From a bacterium (GTDB taxonomy: Bacteria > UBP14 > UBA6098 > B30-G16): DNA of 8,957 nt. Location: the NCBI GenBank assembly GCA_003645115.1, contig QNEG01000043.1:1-8957 (forward strand), given 5' to 3'. A program made the position numbers and the translations under genes. The notes under the pieces were generated by a model. The model did no database searches. It was not told where the DNA came from and was given only the letters and a program-made list of their open reading frames with translations. Position 1 is the stretch's first letter. Each line of letters opens with the position of its first letter. This document shows, one piece after another, positions 1 through 8,200 of this stretch.

Positions 1-170
1 CAGATAAAGATTTCTTTGCCGACCTGTAGGGAATGTGGCAAACCAACAGGACAACCCCGACGCCTCGGGGACGCCTCTATTGGGTTTTCATTATGGTTCC
101 TGCAACCTGAAGAATGCGGTTGCATATGCTCTCCCTGCAACCTGAAGAATGCAGTATATCTGTGATTCCC
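1..170. repeat. Intergenic stretch with duplicated 19-base motif and hairpins
   Basis: Non-coding region beyond the operon terminator. A 19-base motif (CCTGCAACCTGAAGAATGC) occurs exactly twice, at 99-117 and 134-152, so the period is 35 bases. Between the copies, GGTTGCA (118-124) is complementary to TGCAACC in either copy (101-107 or 136-142), giving two mutually exclusive 7-base-pair stems with loops of 10 and 11 bases. A separate perfect hairpin CCCCGA/TCGGGG sits at 55-70, with GACGCCTC repeated directly at 59-66 and 70-77, and TTTGCC (15-20) matches GGCAAA (37-42). The stretch looks richer in G+C than the genes beside it. It could be a dispersed intergenic repeat or the end of a larger element that runs off the left edge; nothing in the window decides between these. 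Confidence 0.6.
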
Positions 171-171
171 T

Positions 172-207
172 TGAAATAAAAAAGGGGCTGTGTTATAAGC
201 CCCTTTC
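172..207 (-). terminator. Rho-independent terminator of the operon
   Basis: Read on the minus strand, AAAGGGGCT (198-206) and AGCCCCTTT (181-189) form a perfect 9-base-pair stem around an 8-base loop (190-197), followed directly by a T-rich tail (TTTATTT, 180-174). The hairpin begins 23 bases after the stop codon of the lipoprotein gene. Position and structure fit an intrinsic terminator for the four-gene minus-strand transcript. The plus-strand side lacks a comparable T run, so it probably works in one direction only. Confidence 0.88.
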
Positions 208-229
208 ATTAACAGTCGTATTTTCGCAA

Positions 230-1951
230 TTAGCGTTGCAGTAATTCTTCCTCTTCTTCTTCGTATGATGGGAATCCGGCGATAACAAATCGGAAGGTTT
301 CCCGCAATGCATCCAGGACTTGGTCTTCATCATTCTGCGCATAGTATAGCGGGAAAGAGAATAGTGCACTTCGAGTATTGGGTTTTGCATATCTAATACC
401 CAGATGTCTTCCGATAATATTGTTAATCATAGTTTCTGGGACCAGAGAATCTGGCAATGTTCCCTGTGAACCGATATAAATTGGTTCGGCATAAGGAATC
501 CCCGCAAAATATGGATATATACCTACAGTGCGAACACCACTCAACTGCCCGCCTGGAGTTTTAACAGAATCGATAAGCAATTGGGGATAAATATCGGCGA
601 CCTGAGATAGTGGTTCAGATTCTATCCAGGCGCCCATATTAGAACGTGCGACTATTCCGAAAATATCGAACGGAATTTGCCCGAACGGATTTATTTCTGA
701 CTCTGACACAAATCCTGATATGTTATTGAAGAATTGTCTTCCATCGAAAATCACTCTTCCACCAGCCAATGCGTAATCCTGAAATTTTTCCAGCATCTGT
801 TTGGATGGAGAAAAATTAGGTGCTCCTGAAGCAATCCCCAGATTAAACAAATATACAATACTATAATCTACCAGGTCGAATGCGGTAAGTTCCATATATT
901 CACCCACAGTAACTGCTCTGGATGTATCGAATTCAGTAAAATATCCCTCGGATTGCAATGTATTGAAAATTTGGTAGTAAAATTCTCCGATGTCGTCATC
1001 CCAAATAGCAGAAGGCGCCGCAAAAATTACCAGCAATTTGTGTGGATAAGTAGTATCCGCCATCGACTGAACAACAGAATCGACCGATGGGTCGAAATCC
1101 GGATGGGTTGCATAAAATTCGAAAGTATCGTGGACTCCTACTTCAAATGCATCGTCGCGAACCTGAATTATAAATCTCCAGTGTCCGGTGGGTATCTCAC
1201 CTTTCAGGGTGGTCTTTTTCAGACGAGTCCAGCCATCGGTGGTGCTTTTTCCGCTATACACAGTCAACACAGAGTCATCCGCTTTCGATGTCCTAACAAT
1301 TTGCGAGGGATTATCAAAATTTTCCACCCACCAGTAGAATTCCAGTATCACTGAATTATCTGGGTCGTGAGCAGTCCAGTCGATGGGAATCCCAGTCCAA
1401 TCCCAGGTGGTATCGTTCAACACCCAGAATGTATCACCTTCCACATAATCTTCATTTTCTTTTATGATAAGTGAATCTGGTGGGACATTTGTCCGATAAT
1501 AAATTTTACATTCTGGTTGCGATGTATCGGAGTGAATATCGATGGAGCGAACACAAAATAGATGTTCTGTCATAGTATCGCCGGGCTCGCGAAGTAAATA
1601 TATAGTATCTGCACTCGCGGTGGTGGTTTCCCAGGCAAAGGTATCCGCCTCATCCTCGGTGATTATAGTATCCGGGATAGGCAATTCATTATTATAATAT
1701 GAGGAAACCAGGCTGTGTTCCAATTTGTATGTGACTATATCTATCCACTGATATTTTTCCACCACACCATCCAAATCAGTTCCCCACCACCATATAATAG
1801 GAGCTGCGCCCATAATCGAGCTATCGGGTGGATTGTTATAGATATGAACGAACGGCGGACCGGTTTCATTTGGTTCGCCTTTATAACAACCCAAAAATAG
1901 CATTACTATTATAGCTCCAATCGCCCACAGGATAAAAATTTTGTTTCTCAT
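230..1951 (-). CDS. Lipoprotein with two Ig/FN3-like regions and a GATase1/Rossmann-like C-terminal domain
   Basis: 573 residues. The N-terminus (MRNK, then a hydrophobic run, then LFLGC) is a lipoprotein signal peptide with the lipidated cysteine at Cys22; Phe at -3 is slightly off consensus. Residues about 32-155 and 156-285 are two beta-rich regions that start with similar NxPPDS segments (39-44, 155-160) and carry D-x-DG or DPD motifs (DLDG, 59-62), as in Ig/FN3-type modules. Residues about 303-560 alternate beta and alpha: a LLVIFAAP strand, a helix from DDDIGEFYY, FDLVDYSIVYLF, then LEKFQDYALAGGRVIFDGR. That last element resembles the ThuA/GATase1-like segment where a continuous helix precedes GGxxxFxG. 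There is no cysteine after Cys148, so a Cys-nucleophile amidotransferase activity is not expected. The tail carries six consecutive Glu (564-569). The start is supported by AGGAGA 5 bases upstream (1957-1962). It is the last gene, 23 bases after the PorV-like gene. The lipoprotein call is firm; the C-terminal fold is an inference and the function is unknown. Confidence 0.85.
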   Translation of the reverse strand: MRNKIFILWAIGAIIVMLFLGCYKGEPNETGPPFVHIYNNPPDSSIMGAAPIIWWWGTDLDGVVEKYQWIDIVTYKLEHSLVSSYYNNELPIPDTIITEDEADTFAWETTTASADTIYLLREPGDTMTEHLFCVRSIDIHSDTSQPECKIYYRTNVPPDSLIIKENEDYVEGDTFWVLNDTTWDWTGIPIDWTAHDPDNSVILEFYWWVENFDNPSQIVRTSKADDSVLTVYSGKSTTDGWTRLKKTTLKGEIPTGHWRFIIQVRDDAFEVGVHDTFEFYATHPDFDPSVDSVVQSMADTTYPHKLLVIFAAPSAIWDDDIGEFYYQIFNTLQSEGYFTEFDTSRAVTVGEYMELTAFDLVDYSIVYLFNLGIASGAPNFSPSKQMLEKFQDYALAGGRVIFDGRQFFNNISGFVSESEINPFGQIPFDIFGIVARSNMGAWIESEPLSQVADIYPQLLIDSVKTPGGQLSGVRTVGIYPYFAGIPYAEPIYIGSQGTLPDSLVPETMINNIIGRHLGIRYAKPNTRSALFSFPLYYAQNDEDQVLDALRETFRFVIAGFPSYEEEEEELLQR

Positions 1952-1956
1952 ATCTA

Positions 1957-1962
1957 TCTCCT
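1957..1962 (-). promoter_or_regulatory. Ribosome binding site of the lipoprotein gene
   Basis: AGGAGA on the minus strand ends 5 bases before the ATG at 1951. It lies inside the 23-base gap after the PorV-like gene, so translation of the last gene can initiate independently on a shared transcript. Confidence 0.8.
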
Positions 1963-1974
1963 CGTTGGCTTATA

Positions 1975-2892
1975 TTAAAATTCTGCGCCCAATGTAAATC
2001 TATGGACACTGTTTAAATATTTCATATATGTGAAAGAATAATCGCCTCGAACCATAAATGCACCAACCGGTAGTCTAAATCCTGCTCCCAATGTGAACAA
2101 ATCGGAATCATATTGAAATTTTCCGCCACCACGGATGAATAACATTTCCTTATAAGCATACTCGATACCCGCCTGAAATTTTTCCAGATTATCATTGGGA
2201 TGTGAACCTTCCACATCCAGAGTAATTCTGTGGTCGGGGCTATTTATTATCTCACCGGCGGCGCCGAAATGGAATGCCATCGGCAATGGAGCATTCTGTT
2301 GGATGAATTTCAAATCCGGACCGAAATTCGACAATTTCATTCCCAGCCGGATATCCTTAAACGCTGTCTTGAAAACTGTTCCGATATCCATCGCCCATCC
2401 GTGAGCGTGCACATCGGAGTAATATTCCCCTACATATTTCACATTTACCCCTACCGAGAATCTATCGGTGAGCAATCTTGCATAAGTCAATCCTGCTGAA
2501 AGGTCACCTGCTGTAAATGTCCTTCCAGTGCCCTCGGGCTGATATGGAGTGGTCTCATCTATATCGCCAGTATAAATGGACACAAACGATACACCCATCA
2601 CACCACCCATAGCTGGCATAGTATATGCGGCGAAATCGTGGTTAATTCCAGCGAATAGCATAGTATGAGAAATAGCCATTTGTTTTCTATTTTGCCAAGC
2701 CAGACCACCGGGATTATAGTATATAGCCGATATATCATCTGCAACTGCGATAAACGAACTCGCCATACCCTCGCCTCGAGCGGACACCGGTATTTCCAGA
2801 AACTGAGCGCAAGATGTGCCAACTTTCGCCTGACCAAACACAATCACAGGCAGTATCAACAGCACTGCCAGTAATTTCATAAATATTCTCAT
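1975..2892 (-). CDS. PorV/PorQ-family outer-membrane beta-barrel protein
   Basis: 305 residues. A Sec signal peptide (residues 1-20, likely cleaved between Gly20 and Gln21) leads into a mature N-terminus with the family pattern: ...QFLEIPVSARGEGMASSFIAVADD, then YYNPGGLAW at 58-66. Later come repeated amphipathic beta strands such as LSAGLTYARLLTDRFSVGVNVKYVGE (131-156), GMKLSNFG (184-191) and a final strand ending in Phe (HRFTLGAEF). These features and the length match the PorV/PorQ proteins of the FadL-like superfamily. In Bacteroidetes, PorV is the outer-membrane shuttle that binds type IX secretion substrates, and PorQ is part of the attachment machinery. Which subgroup this one belongs to cannot be told by eye. 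It sits 35 bases after the gene for a protein with a sorting-type tail and 23 bases before the lipoprotein gene, which makes a role in export or anchoring of that neighbour plausible. The start at 2892 is chosen over an internal Met5 because AAGGAGG lies 5 bases upstream of it. Confidence 0.9.
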   Translation of the reverse strand: MRIFMKLLAVLLILPVIVFGQAKVGTSCAQFLEIPVSARGEGMASSFIAVADDISAIYYNPGGLAWQNRKQMAISHTMLFAGINHDFAAYTMPAMGGVMGVSFVSIYTGDIDETTPYQPEGTGRTFTAGDLSAGLTYARLLTDRFSVGVNVKYVGEYYSDVHAHGWAMDIGTVFKTAFKDIRLGMKLSNFGPDLKFIQQNAPLPMAFHFGAAGEIINSPDHRITLDVEGSHPNDNLEKFQAGIEYAYKEMLFIRGGGKFQYDSDLFTLGAGFRLPVGAFMVRGDYSFTYMKYLNSVHRFTLGAEF

Positions 2893-2897
2893 ATCTG

Positions 2898-2904
2898 CCT
2901 CCTT
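2898..2904 (-). promoter_or_regulatory. Ribosome binding site that fixes the start of the PorV-like gene
   Basis: AAGGAGG on the minus strand, 5 bases before the ATG at 2892, is nearly a full anti-Shine-Dalgarno match. It selects the MRIFMKLL start over the in-frame second Met (residue 5), which would put the site too far away. Confidence 0.85.
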
Positions 2905-2927
2905 ACTATATTCTGATATAAATGAAC

Positions 2928-5216
2928 TTACTTAATTATAACAAATTTTCCGGTTTGAATTTTACCGGTTTCTTCATTTTCCACACTGAATATATAGATT
3001 CCGCTGACTATCGACTGATCGTTTCTGGATATCAAATCCCAATCTTCTGCGCCGACCATCTCTCCGCTCTGTGATTCATCGTGTTCCAGCTCTTTGACTA
3101 AATCGCCATCCAGAGTAAATATCCTAATAGTGCATTTCTTCGGTAGATTATAGAACCTAATTTTTCTGGAGTATTCTGTCCATTCACTGGTGAAGGAGTG
3201 TTCCCAGTAAGCTTTATAGTCGTGGTCCACGCGATATGGATTGGGCACTACTCGAACTTTATCATCTGTAGCGGGTGCGCCGCTAGGAACGAACCACTTG
3301 GAATTTTTCGTCTTATTGCATTCTAATGAAGCCAACTCTTTGCTGGGTTGTCCATAATCGAATGCGGTAACTACTACCCATTTATCATCGCCGGGCAATA
3401 GATTATCTATTACATAATAATACCAATCTTCTCCTTCATATACAGTATCTGGTGGCATACCATTATTTACTTCGAATGGCTTCGGGGTGAGCGTAACCGA
3501 CTCGGTATCGCCGGTAGCGGTTATTAAATAAGCATCGTATTGGTCATCGGCAGTGAGCAAAGTATCCGAATACAATGTATCATAATGGAACAATGAGTCG
3601 CCGGTAGTAGAACTGACCGAGTCGAAAATCTCATAAATATAATTTACTTTCATATAATTTACCTTGTCGTATTGCACCAACGGGACATAATACTGGTCGA
3701 TATTTTCCTCAGCGATATAAATCCGATAACCCTCGAAATCGTGAATCCCTGTGATAGAGTCACATACATCCTCCACACCTGTGCCTTTCCACAATATAGT
3801 AGCTTTACTTTGTCCCAGAACAATTTTAAACTCTGGAGCTGGTGGTGGTTCTGGACCTTTATAATCATTTTCAAAAATTTGCTGAACCCAATATGCAGCA
3901 GCTGCCAAATTATCGAACCCGAAATTCGGTTCCCACAATGGACCCTCGACATTATTAGGGTCCTGGTGGAAATTCTCACCCACCATAAACGCAATAGTGA
4001 TATGTGGCAATGAATCCTGGGGCAAATTCGGACGAACTTCGATAGGTCCGAAAGAGAGCAGGAATCTGGTATCATAACCATCACGCAAATCATCCTCTGA
4101 AGCGGGTGGGTCGATCCAACCCTCCCGGTCGCCTATATCGGTCTGGTTATAATCGAATTCGCAATTGGACATCACCTTATACTTATTTATATCACCTTCT
4201 GGAGTGCCATCGAAACCGAGATCATTCCCCCACATCATCGGACCCCAATCATACGCCTCATCAGTATTGGAAATCCACCAATTATATGCGAACTTAAGCG
4301 ATGAAATATCTGTTCCGCCGGGACCTCGCAGTAGTTTCACTGCCATAGCACCAGTGGCGCTTTTCTCGGTATATACACCATCTTCTGGGTCGCCGTCGTT
4401 ATCTGCCAGCCAGGCAAGATACACCGCGGTGGTCTCATTTTGTTCGCTGACATAATTCTCGATAAATCCGGTAATATCATCTTGCGCGTAATCGTGAACA
4501 TCCACATGTCCAACATCGCCATCGATATATAGTCCAATATAGAGGTCTTTTATTGTTCTACCATCATCCCTGATATTCTCGAAAGCATAATCGATGAACA
4601 CAAAATTATTAGCATAGCTATAACTCCAGGCATAACTCTCCTGATAAATTTTAATACCTATCGGTCTATGGTCTGGTGGAGTGATAGAACTGGTAATAGT
4701 ATCGGAGAAGCTACCCACGAAATCTTCCTCGGAGACAGCATCCGGGTCGCCCTCCAGCACCGACCGATAAATCAATGTATCCTCATCATTATAGCTGGGG
4801 AATAATTCGTTTATATCGGGGTTCCATCCATCCTCGCCAACAGAGACCAGTGTATCGCCGCCTACAACTGCACCGACCCACAGTGCGCCCATAAAAAGAT
4901 ACTCCAATCCGGTGCATCCTGGGTATTCAGCCGATGGTCGGCAACTGCCAGTTTCTCTGCCACAAATTTCCTCATCGGCGGTTATGCAATAAGTGGGAGT
5001 ATCATCTCCTCGTTGTGAACCGAAAAATCCGTAATTAGTAATGGTTAAATACAGGTTTCCTATCTGGTGAGTTTGTTCATCTTGAGCGGGATAAATACCG
5101 GTAGCTCTGCCAAATTCAGCTGTTTGGTTTTGACGGGGAGCTTCTCCGGTGTTTTTCCCCAATAGATTACCTAACAGGAATAACAAAATTAGTGTGGTTA
5201 GAGTTAATTTTCTCAT
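2928..5216 (-). CDS. Secreted protein with FN3-like region and T9SS type A-like C-terminal sorting domain
   Basis: 762 residues. A Sec signal peptide (MRKLTLTT, hydrophobic to Gly20) precedes a mature region that opens with IGNLYLTITNYGFFGSQRG and EYLFMGALWVGAVVGGDTLVSVGEDGW (105-131). I recognise this as a common N-terminal block of large uncharacterised secreted proteins in FCB-related phyla. Four cysteines cluster at 77, 85, 92 and 101 and may form disulphides. An acidic segment with IDGDVGHVDVHD (231-242) and DNDGDPEDG (272-280) could bind calcium. Residues about 455-632 are fibronectin type III-like, opening PPPAPEFKIVLGQSKATILWKG and closing DKWVVVTAFDYG. Residues about 653-762 match the FlgD-like/type A sorting domain: VRVVPNPYR, IRIFTLDGDLVKEL, VSGIYIFSVEN and the end GKFVIIK. 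In Bacteroidetes this tail directs passage through the type IX secretion system. AGGTGA lies 4 bases before the ATG, and the gene begins 21 bases after the receptor gene. The ligand or enzymatic role is unknown; no catalytic motif is visible. Confidence 0.87.
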   Translation of the reverse strand: MRKLTLTTLILLFLLGNLLGKNTGEAPRQNQTAEFGRATGIYPAQDEQTHQIGNLYLTITNYGFFGSQRGDDTPTYCITADEEICGRETGSCRPSAEYPGCTGLEYLFMGALWVGAVVGGDTLVSVGEDGWNPDINELFPSYNDEDTLIYRSVLEGDPDAVSEEDFVGSFSDTITSSITPPDHRPIGIKIYQESYAWSYSYANNFVFIDYAFENIRDDGRTIKDLYIGLYIDGDVGHVDVHDYAQDDITGFIENYVSEQNETTAVYLAWLADNDGDPEDGVYTEKSATGAMAVKLLRGPGGTDISSLKFAYNWWISNTDEAYDWGPMMWGNDLGFDGTPEGDINKYKVMSNCEFDYNQTDIGDREGWIDPPASEDDLRDGYDTRFLLSFGPIEVRPNLPQDSLPHITIAFMVGENFHQDPNNVEGPLWEPNFGFDNLAAAAYWVQQIFENDYKGPEPPPAPEFKIVLGQSKATILWKGTGVEDVCDSITGIHDFEGYRIYIAEENIDQYYVPLVQYDKVNYMKVNYIYEIFDSVSSTTGDSLFHYDTLYSDTLLTADDQYDAYLITATGDTESVTLTPKPFEVNNGMPPDTVYEGEDWYYYVIDNLLPGDDKWVVVTAFDYGQPSKELASLECNKTKNSKWFVPSGAPATDDKVRVVPNPYRVDHDYKAYWEHSFTSEWTEYSRKIRFYNLPKKCTIRIFTLDGDLVKELEHDESQSGEMVGAEDWDLISRNDQSIVSGIYIFSVENEETGKIQTGKFVIIK

Positions 5217-5220
5217 TTTA

Positions 5221-5226
5221 TCACCT
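5221..5226 (-). promoter_or_regulatory. Ribosome binding site of the sorting-tail protein gene
   Basis: AGGTGA on the minus strand, 4 bases before the ATG at 5216, inside the 21-base gap after the receptor stop codon. The short gap suggests translation coupled or closely following that of the receptor. Confidence 0.78.
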
Positions 5227-5237
5227 CGTTATTAAAA

Positions 5238-8200
5238 TTACCATACTATATTTATTCCAAGTCTAATATCCGTGGGCGGACCCCAATGTGTGGGGTCCTT
5301 TGCATAATCATCGCCCATAAGTTCATAAGAACCATCGGGATTATAAAATATCCAGCTCTTATCTGGCTCACCGGTGCTGGAATACACTTCCAATACATTC
5401 CTATAATTGGTCAAATTGGATATCTGTAGGTATGCAGAATATTTAAACCGCCCTATTTTAAATTCCTTATTTATTTTCATATCCACATTAAATTGATTTG
5501 GCATCCTGAGTGCATTGGTTCTCTCCCAGGCTTTTTCGCCGACCTTGATTTCATAATGTGGATTATATTTCGATGGAGTGTATGGAAATCCACTGCCCCA
5601 GGTTAGGACAGTATTTATTCCCCATTGATCTGGTAGAGTGAGTCCGAACAATTTGGGGTGTTCATCCTTGCGGACACGGAAATCCAGCACCACATTCACC
5701 AGATGTCTCTGGTCCCAATCTAATGGCAAATCTCGAAGTGGGATAGCAGTTTGTTCGAATTGTGCATCATAGCCACTCCTATCCGATGAACTCTTGCCAA
5801 ATGCAAATGAATAAGAATAATTAGCATTAAGTGACCAGTAATTAGAAAGTGATTTATCCAATCTAAATTCTACTCCACGGGAGCGGGCATAATCGTGGTT
5901 CACATACACATCCTGTTCCAGCACGCCAATCCTGGCGTGAGATGTATTGAGCAAATCGTAAATATCCTTATAATATCCCGAAAACTGGACAGTCCAATTT
6001 TCGGCGAACCCATAAGCCACACCTAATTCATAAGCGACTGTTTTCTCATATGATAGATTGGGATTGCCCAGAAGTCTTCCCGCTCGCGAACCCTGAGTGG
6101 GTGTCTGATAGAAATTATCGAATCCGGGCAGTTGATAGAAATGTCCATAGCTGAAGAATAATTTGGATTTATCGGTAATCGGATAACTCATACCCAGACG
6201 AGGAGAAATTTTTGTGTCGGTGGTTTTCACTTTGTTCATATCCCACCAATCGGCGAGCACTACTCGAAGCTCCTGCTCTACCGAATCCTCCAGGACTTCT
6301 TCAGCCTGAATGAACATATCCAATCGCAAACCTACATTAGCGATTAATCCCCCATATTCCATTTTATCCTGGACATAGGCGGCAAAAGTTTTGGGAGTTC
6401 TGGTATAGAATGAGCGGAAAATGCCGTGTTCGGACCAGGGCATATTATCAGGAACTCCATCGTAAATATATTCTGGATACTGAATCTCGTTCATATCCAT
6501 TCTAATCCACTGGAATTCCAATCCTGTTTTCACCAGATTATTTTTATTTATCTGGCTGGTAAGGTCGCCTTTAGCGAGTGCTATATCCACAGTTCGTTTA
6601 TGCCAAACTGCCCATTGGTCGAATCCTCTATACTGGAAACTGGAATAATCATCGAATTTTCCATTTCCATTCCTATCCATATAAGGTTCATATTCCTCGT
6701 GAATGTAGTTGGGACCATCATAATATCCATTCCCATTCAAATCGAGGAATGGTTCACCCAGTTCACCGACATCATAATCACCATTGCCATTGGCATCATA
6801 ATAATTACACTGTCCATCTCTGTATGTAAGTTGTCCATCGCCATTTATATCGATATATTCACCCCAATCCGCCTCACCATTAGCATTTTCATCTATCCAT
6901 GTATATTCCTCCACAAGAACTGTATCCGGTGTATGGTAATAACTTCCATATACATATTCGCCAAAATCTTTCACCCCATTTTCATTTACATCCACCCATA
7001 ATGTTTCCATCACGAATTCTATACCAGCGGTGCCATTAAGCAAAGCCTCATAGTCGAGTCCGTATGGATAACCATCCAGAAACGGTTCTCCATCCATATA
7101 CGGTTCGGGAATATTCATAGAAAACCAAGTAGGATACGGAGAATTAAAATTAGTCCATCTGGGTTCGAAAGCGCCATTTCCATTCCAATCCATCCAGGGT
7201 TCCTCGCCCGGCTGTGGTGGAAGAGTATCTGCATACACAGTATCTATCTCCACTATGGAATCTCGTAATCCAGGGTTATGCCAGATAGTATCTATTCTAT
7301 CTATAATAGGTTCCCAATACTCACCATAATCCCACATACCGTTTCCATTAAAATCTACCCACTGGACTCTAATCTGCGGGACACCATCACCATTTACATC
7401 TACCCAATCGTCCAGTGTTCTGTATGCGGAAGAGTCCACTGCGAAATCGCCGGGGTCCCAATCGCCAGGATTTAGTGTCCGCTTATTATGGAAATATCCA
7501 AATTTTAACTCATAAAATGTATTCACAGAAAGATTATGAGTGACATTCAATGACATCTGATACACAGATTGTTTGCTCTTATAGGAGAATTTTGGACAAT
7601 AATAGAAATACCAGTCGAAACTGCGCCATTTCGACCAATTGCCATCGAATGAGAGCACATATTTAAATGATGGAGTCAATCGTTGTTTGAGTTTTAGTGT
7701 CATTTGATACTGATTTATCCTTCTTTCGGGGAAAAACCCGAACCAGCCATATTCGATATTATATGGACCATAGATTTCTTCTTGAGTAGCTATCGGTGCG
7801 CCACCCTCTTCATAATCCAAATCGAATACTCTGTTATACGCCAATCTGGTATCTGTATTTTCACCGGTAATGGACAAGAAGTATGAAATTCTTTTATCTC
7901 GAGGCATCTTTAGTCCGAGCACTGGAAGGAAATAAGTTGAAATCGGTTCGGGACCGGAGAGAGTGAAATCCAATCTATCCGAATTGGTAGTGAATTTATT
8001 CAATGCATCCACACGGAAATTTGTAGTGGAATAGCCTATCGAACCTGCCCACTTGTTTGGGTCACCCTCCTTGGTGATAATGGAAACGATAGCAGAAAGT
8101 GCACCACCATATTCGGCATTGAATGCACCGGTCTGCACCTGAATTTCCTGCACCGCACCGGTGGATACATCCAAAGAGCGATAACCATAAGTAGGGTCAT

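Noticed and set aside
99..152. A minimal CRISPR array
   Set aside because: Only two copies of a 19-base unit with a 16-base spacer; both are too short for a CRISPR repeat and spacer, and no cas gene is present.
1..165. Open frame from the left edge (54 codons, ending at TGA 163-165) and an overlapping 25-codon ORF at 33-110 (MWQTNRTT...)
   Set aside because: The 19-base repeat recurs with a 35-base period, which is not a multiple of three, so the copies are read in different frames (LQPEEC versus CNLKNA). That fits a structured non-coding repeat better than a protein. A gene tail entering from the left cannot be fully excluded.
303..1042. An active glutamine amidotransferase or peptidase in the lipoprotein C-terminus
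   Set aside because: No cysteine exists in the domain and no Ser/His/Asp triad stands out, so an enzymatic name is not justified.
953..1354. A 133-codon plus-strand open frame inside the lipoprotein gene
   Set aside because: It is antisense to a clear coding frame with a signal peptide, domain structure and ribosome site, and it shows no protein-family features.
6426..7001. A 191-codon open frame on the plus strand, rich in Ile and His
   Set aside because: It is exactly antisense to the calcium-loop insertion of the receptor. The repeated Asn-Gly-Asn-Gly codons give stop-free ATT/CCA tracts on the other strand; there is no ribosome site and no recognisable domain.
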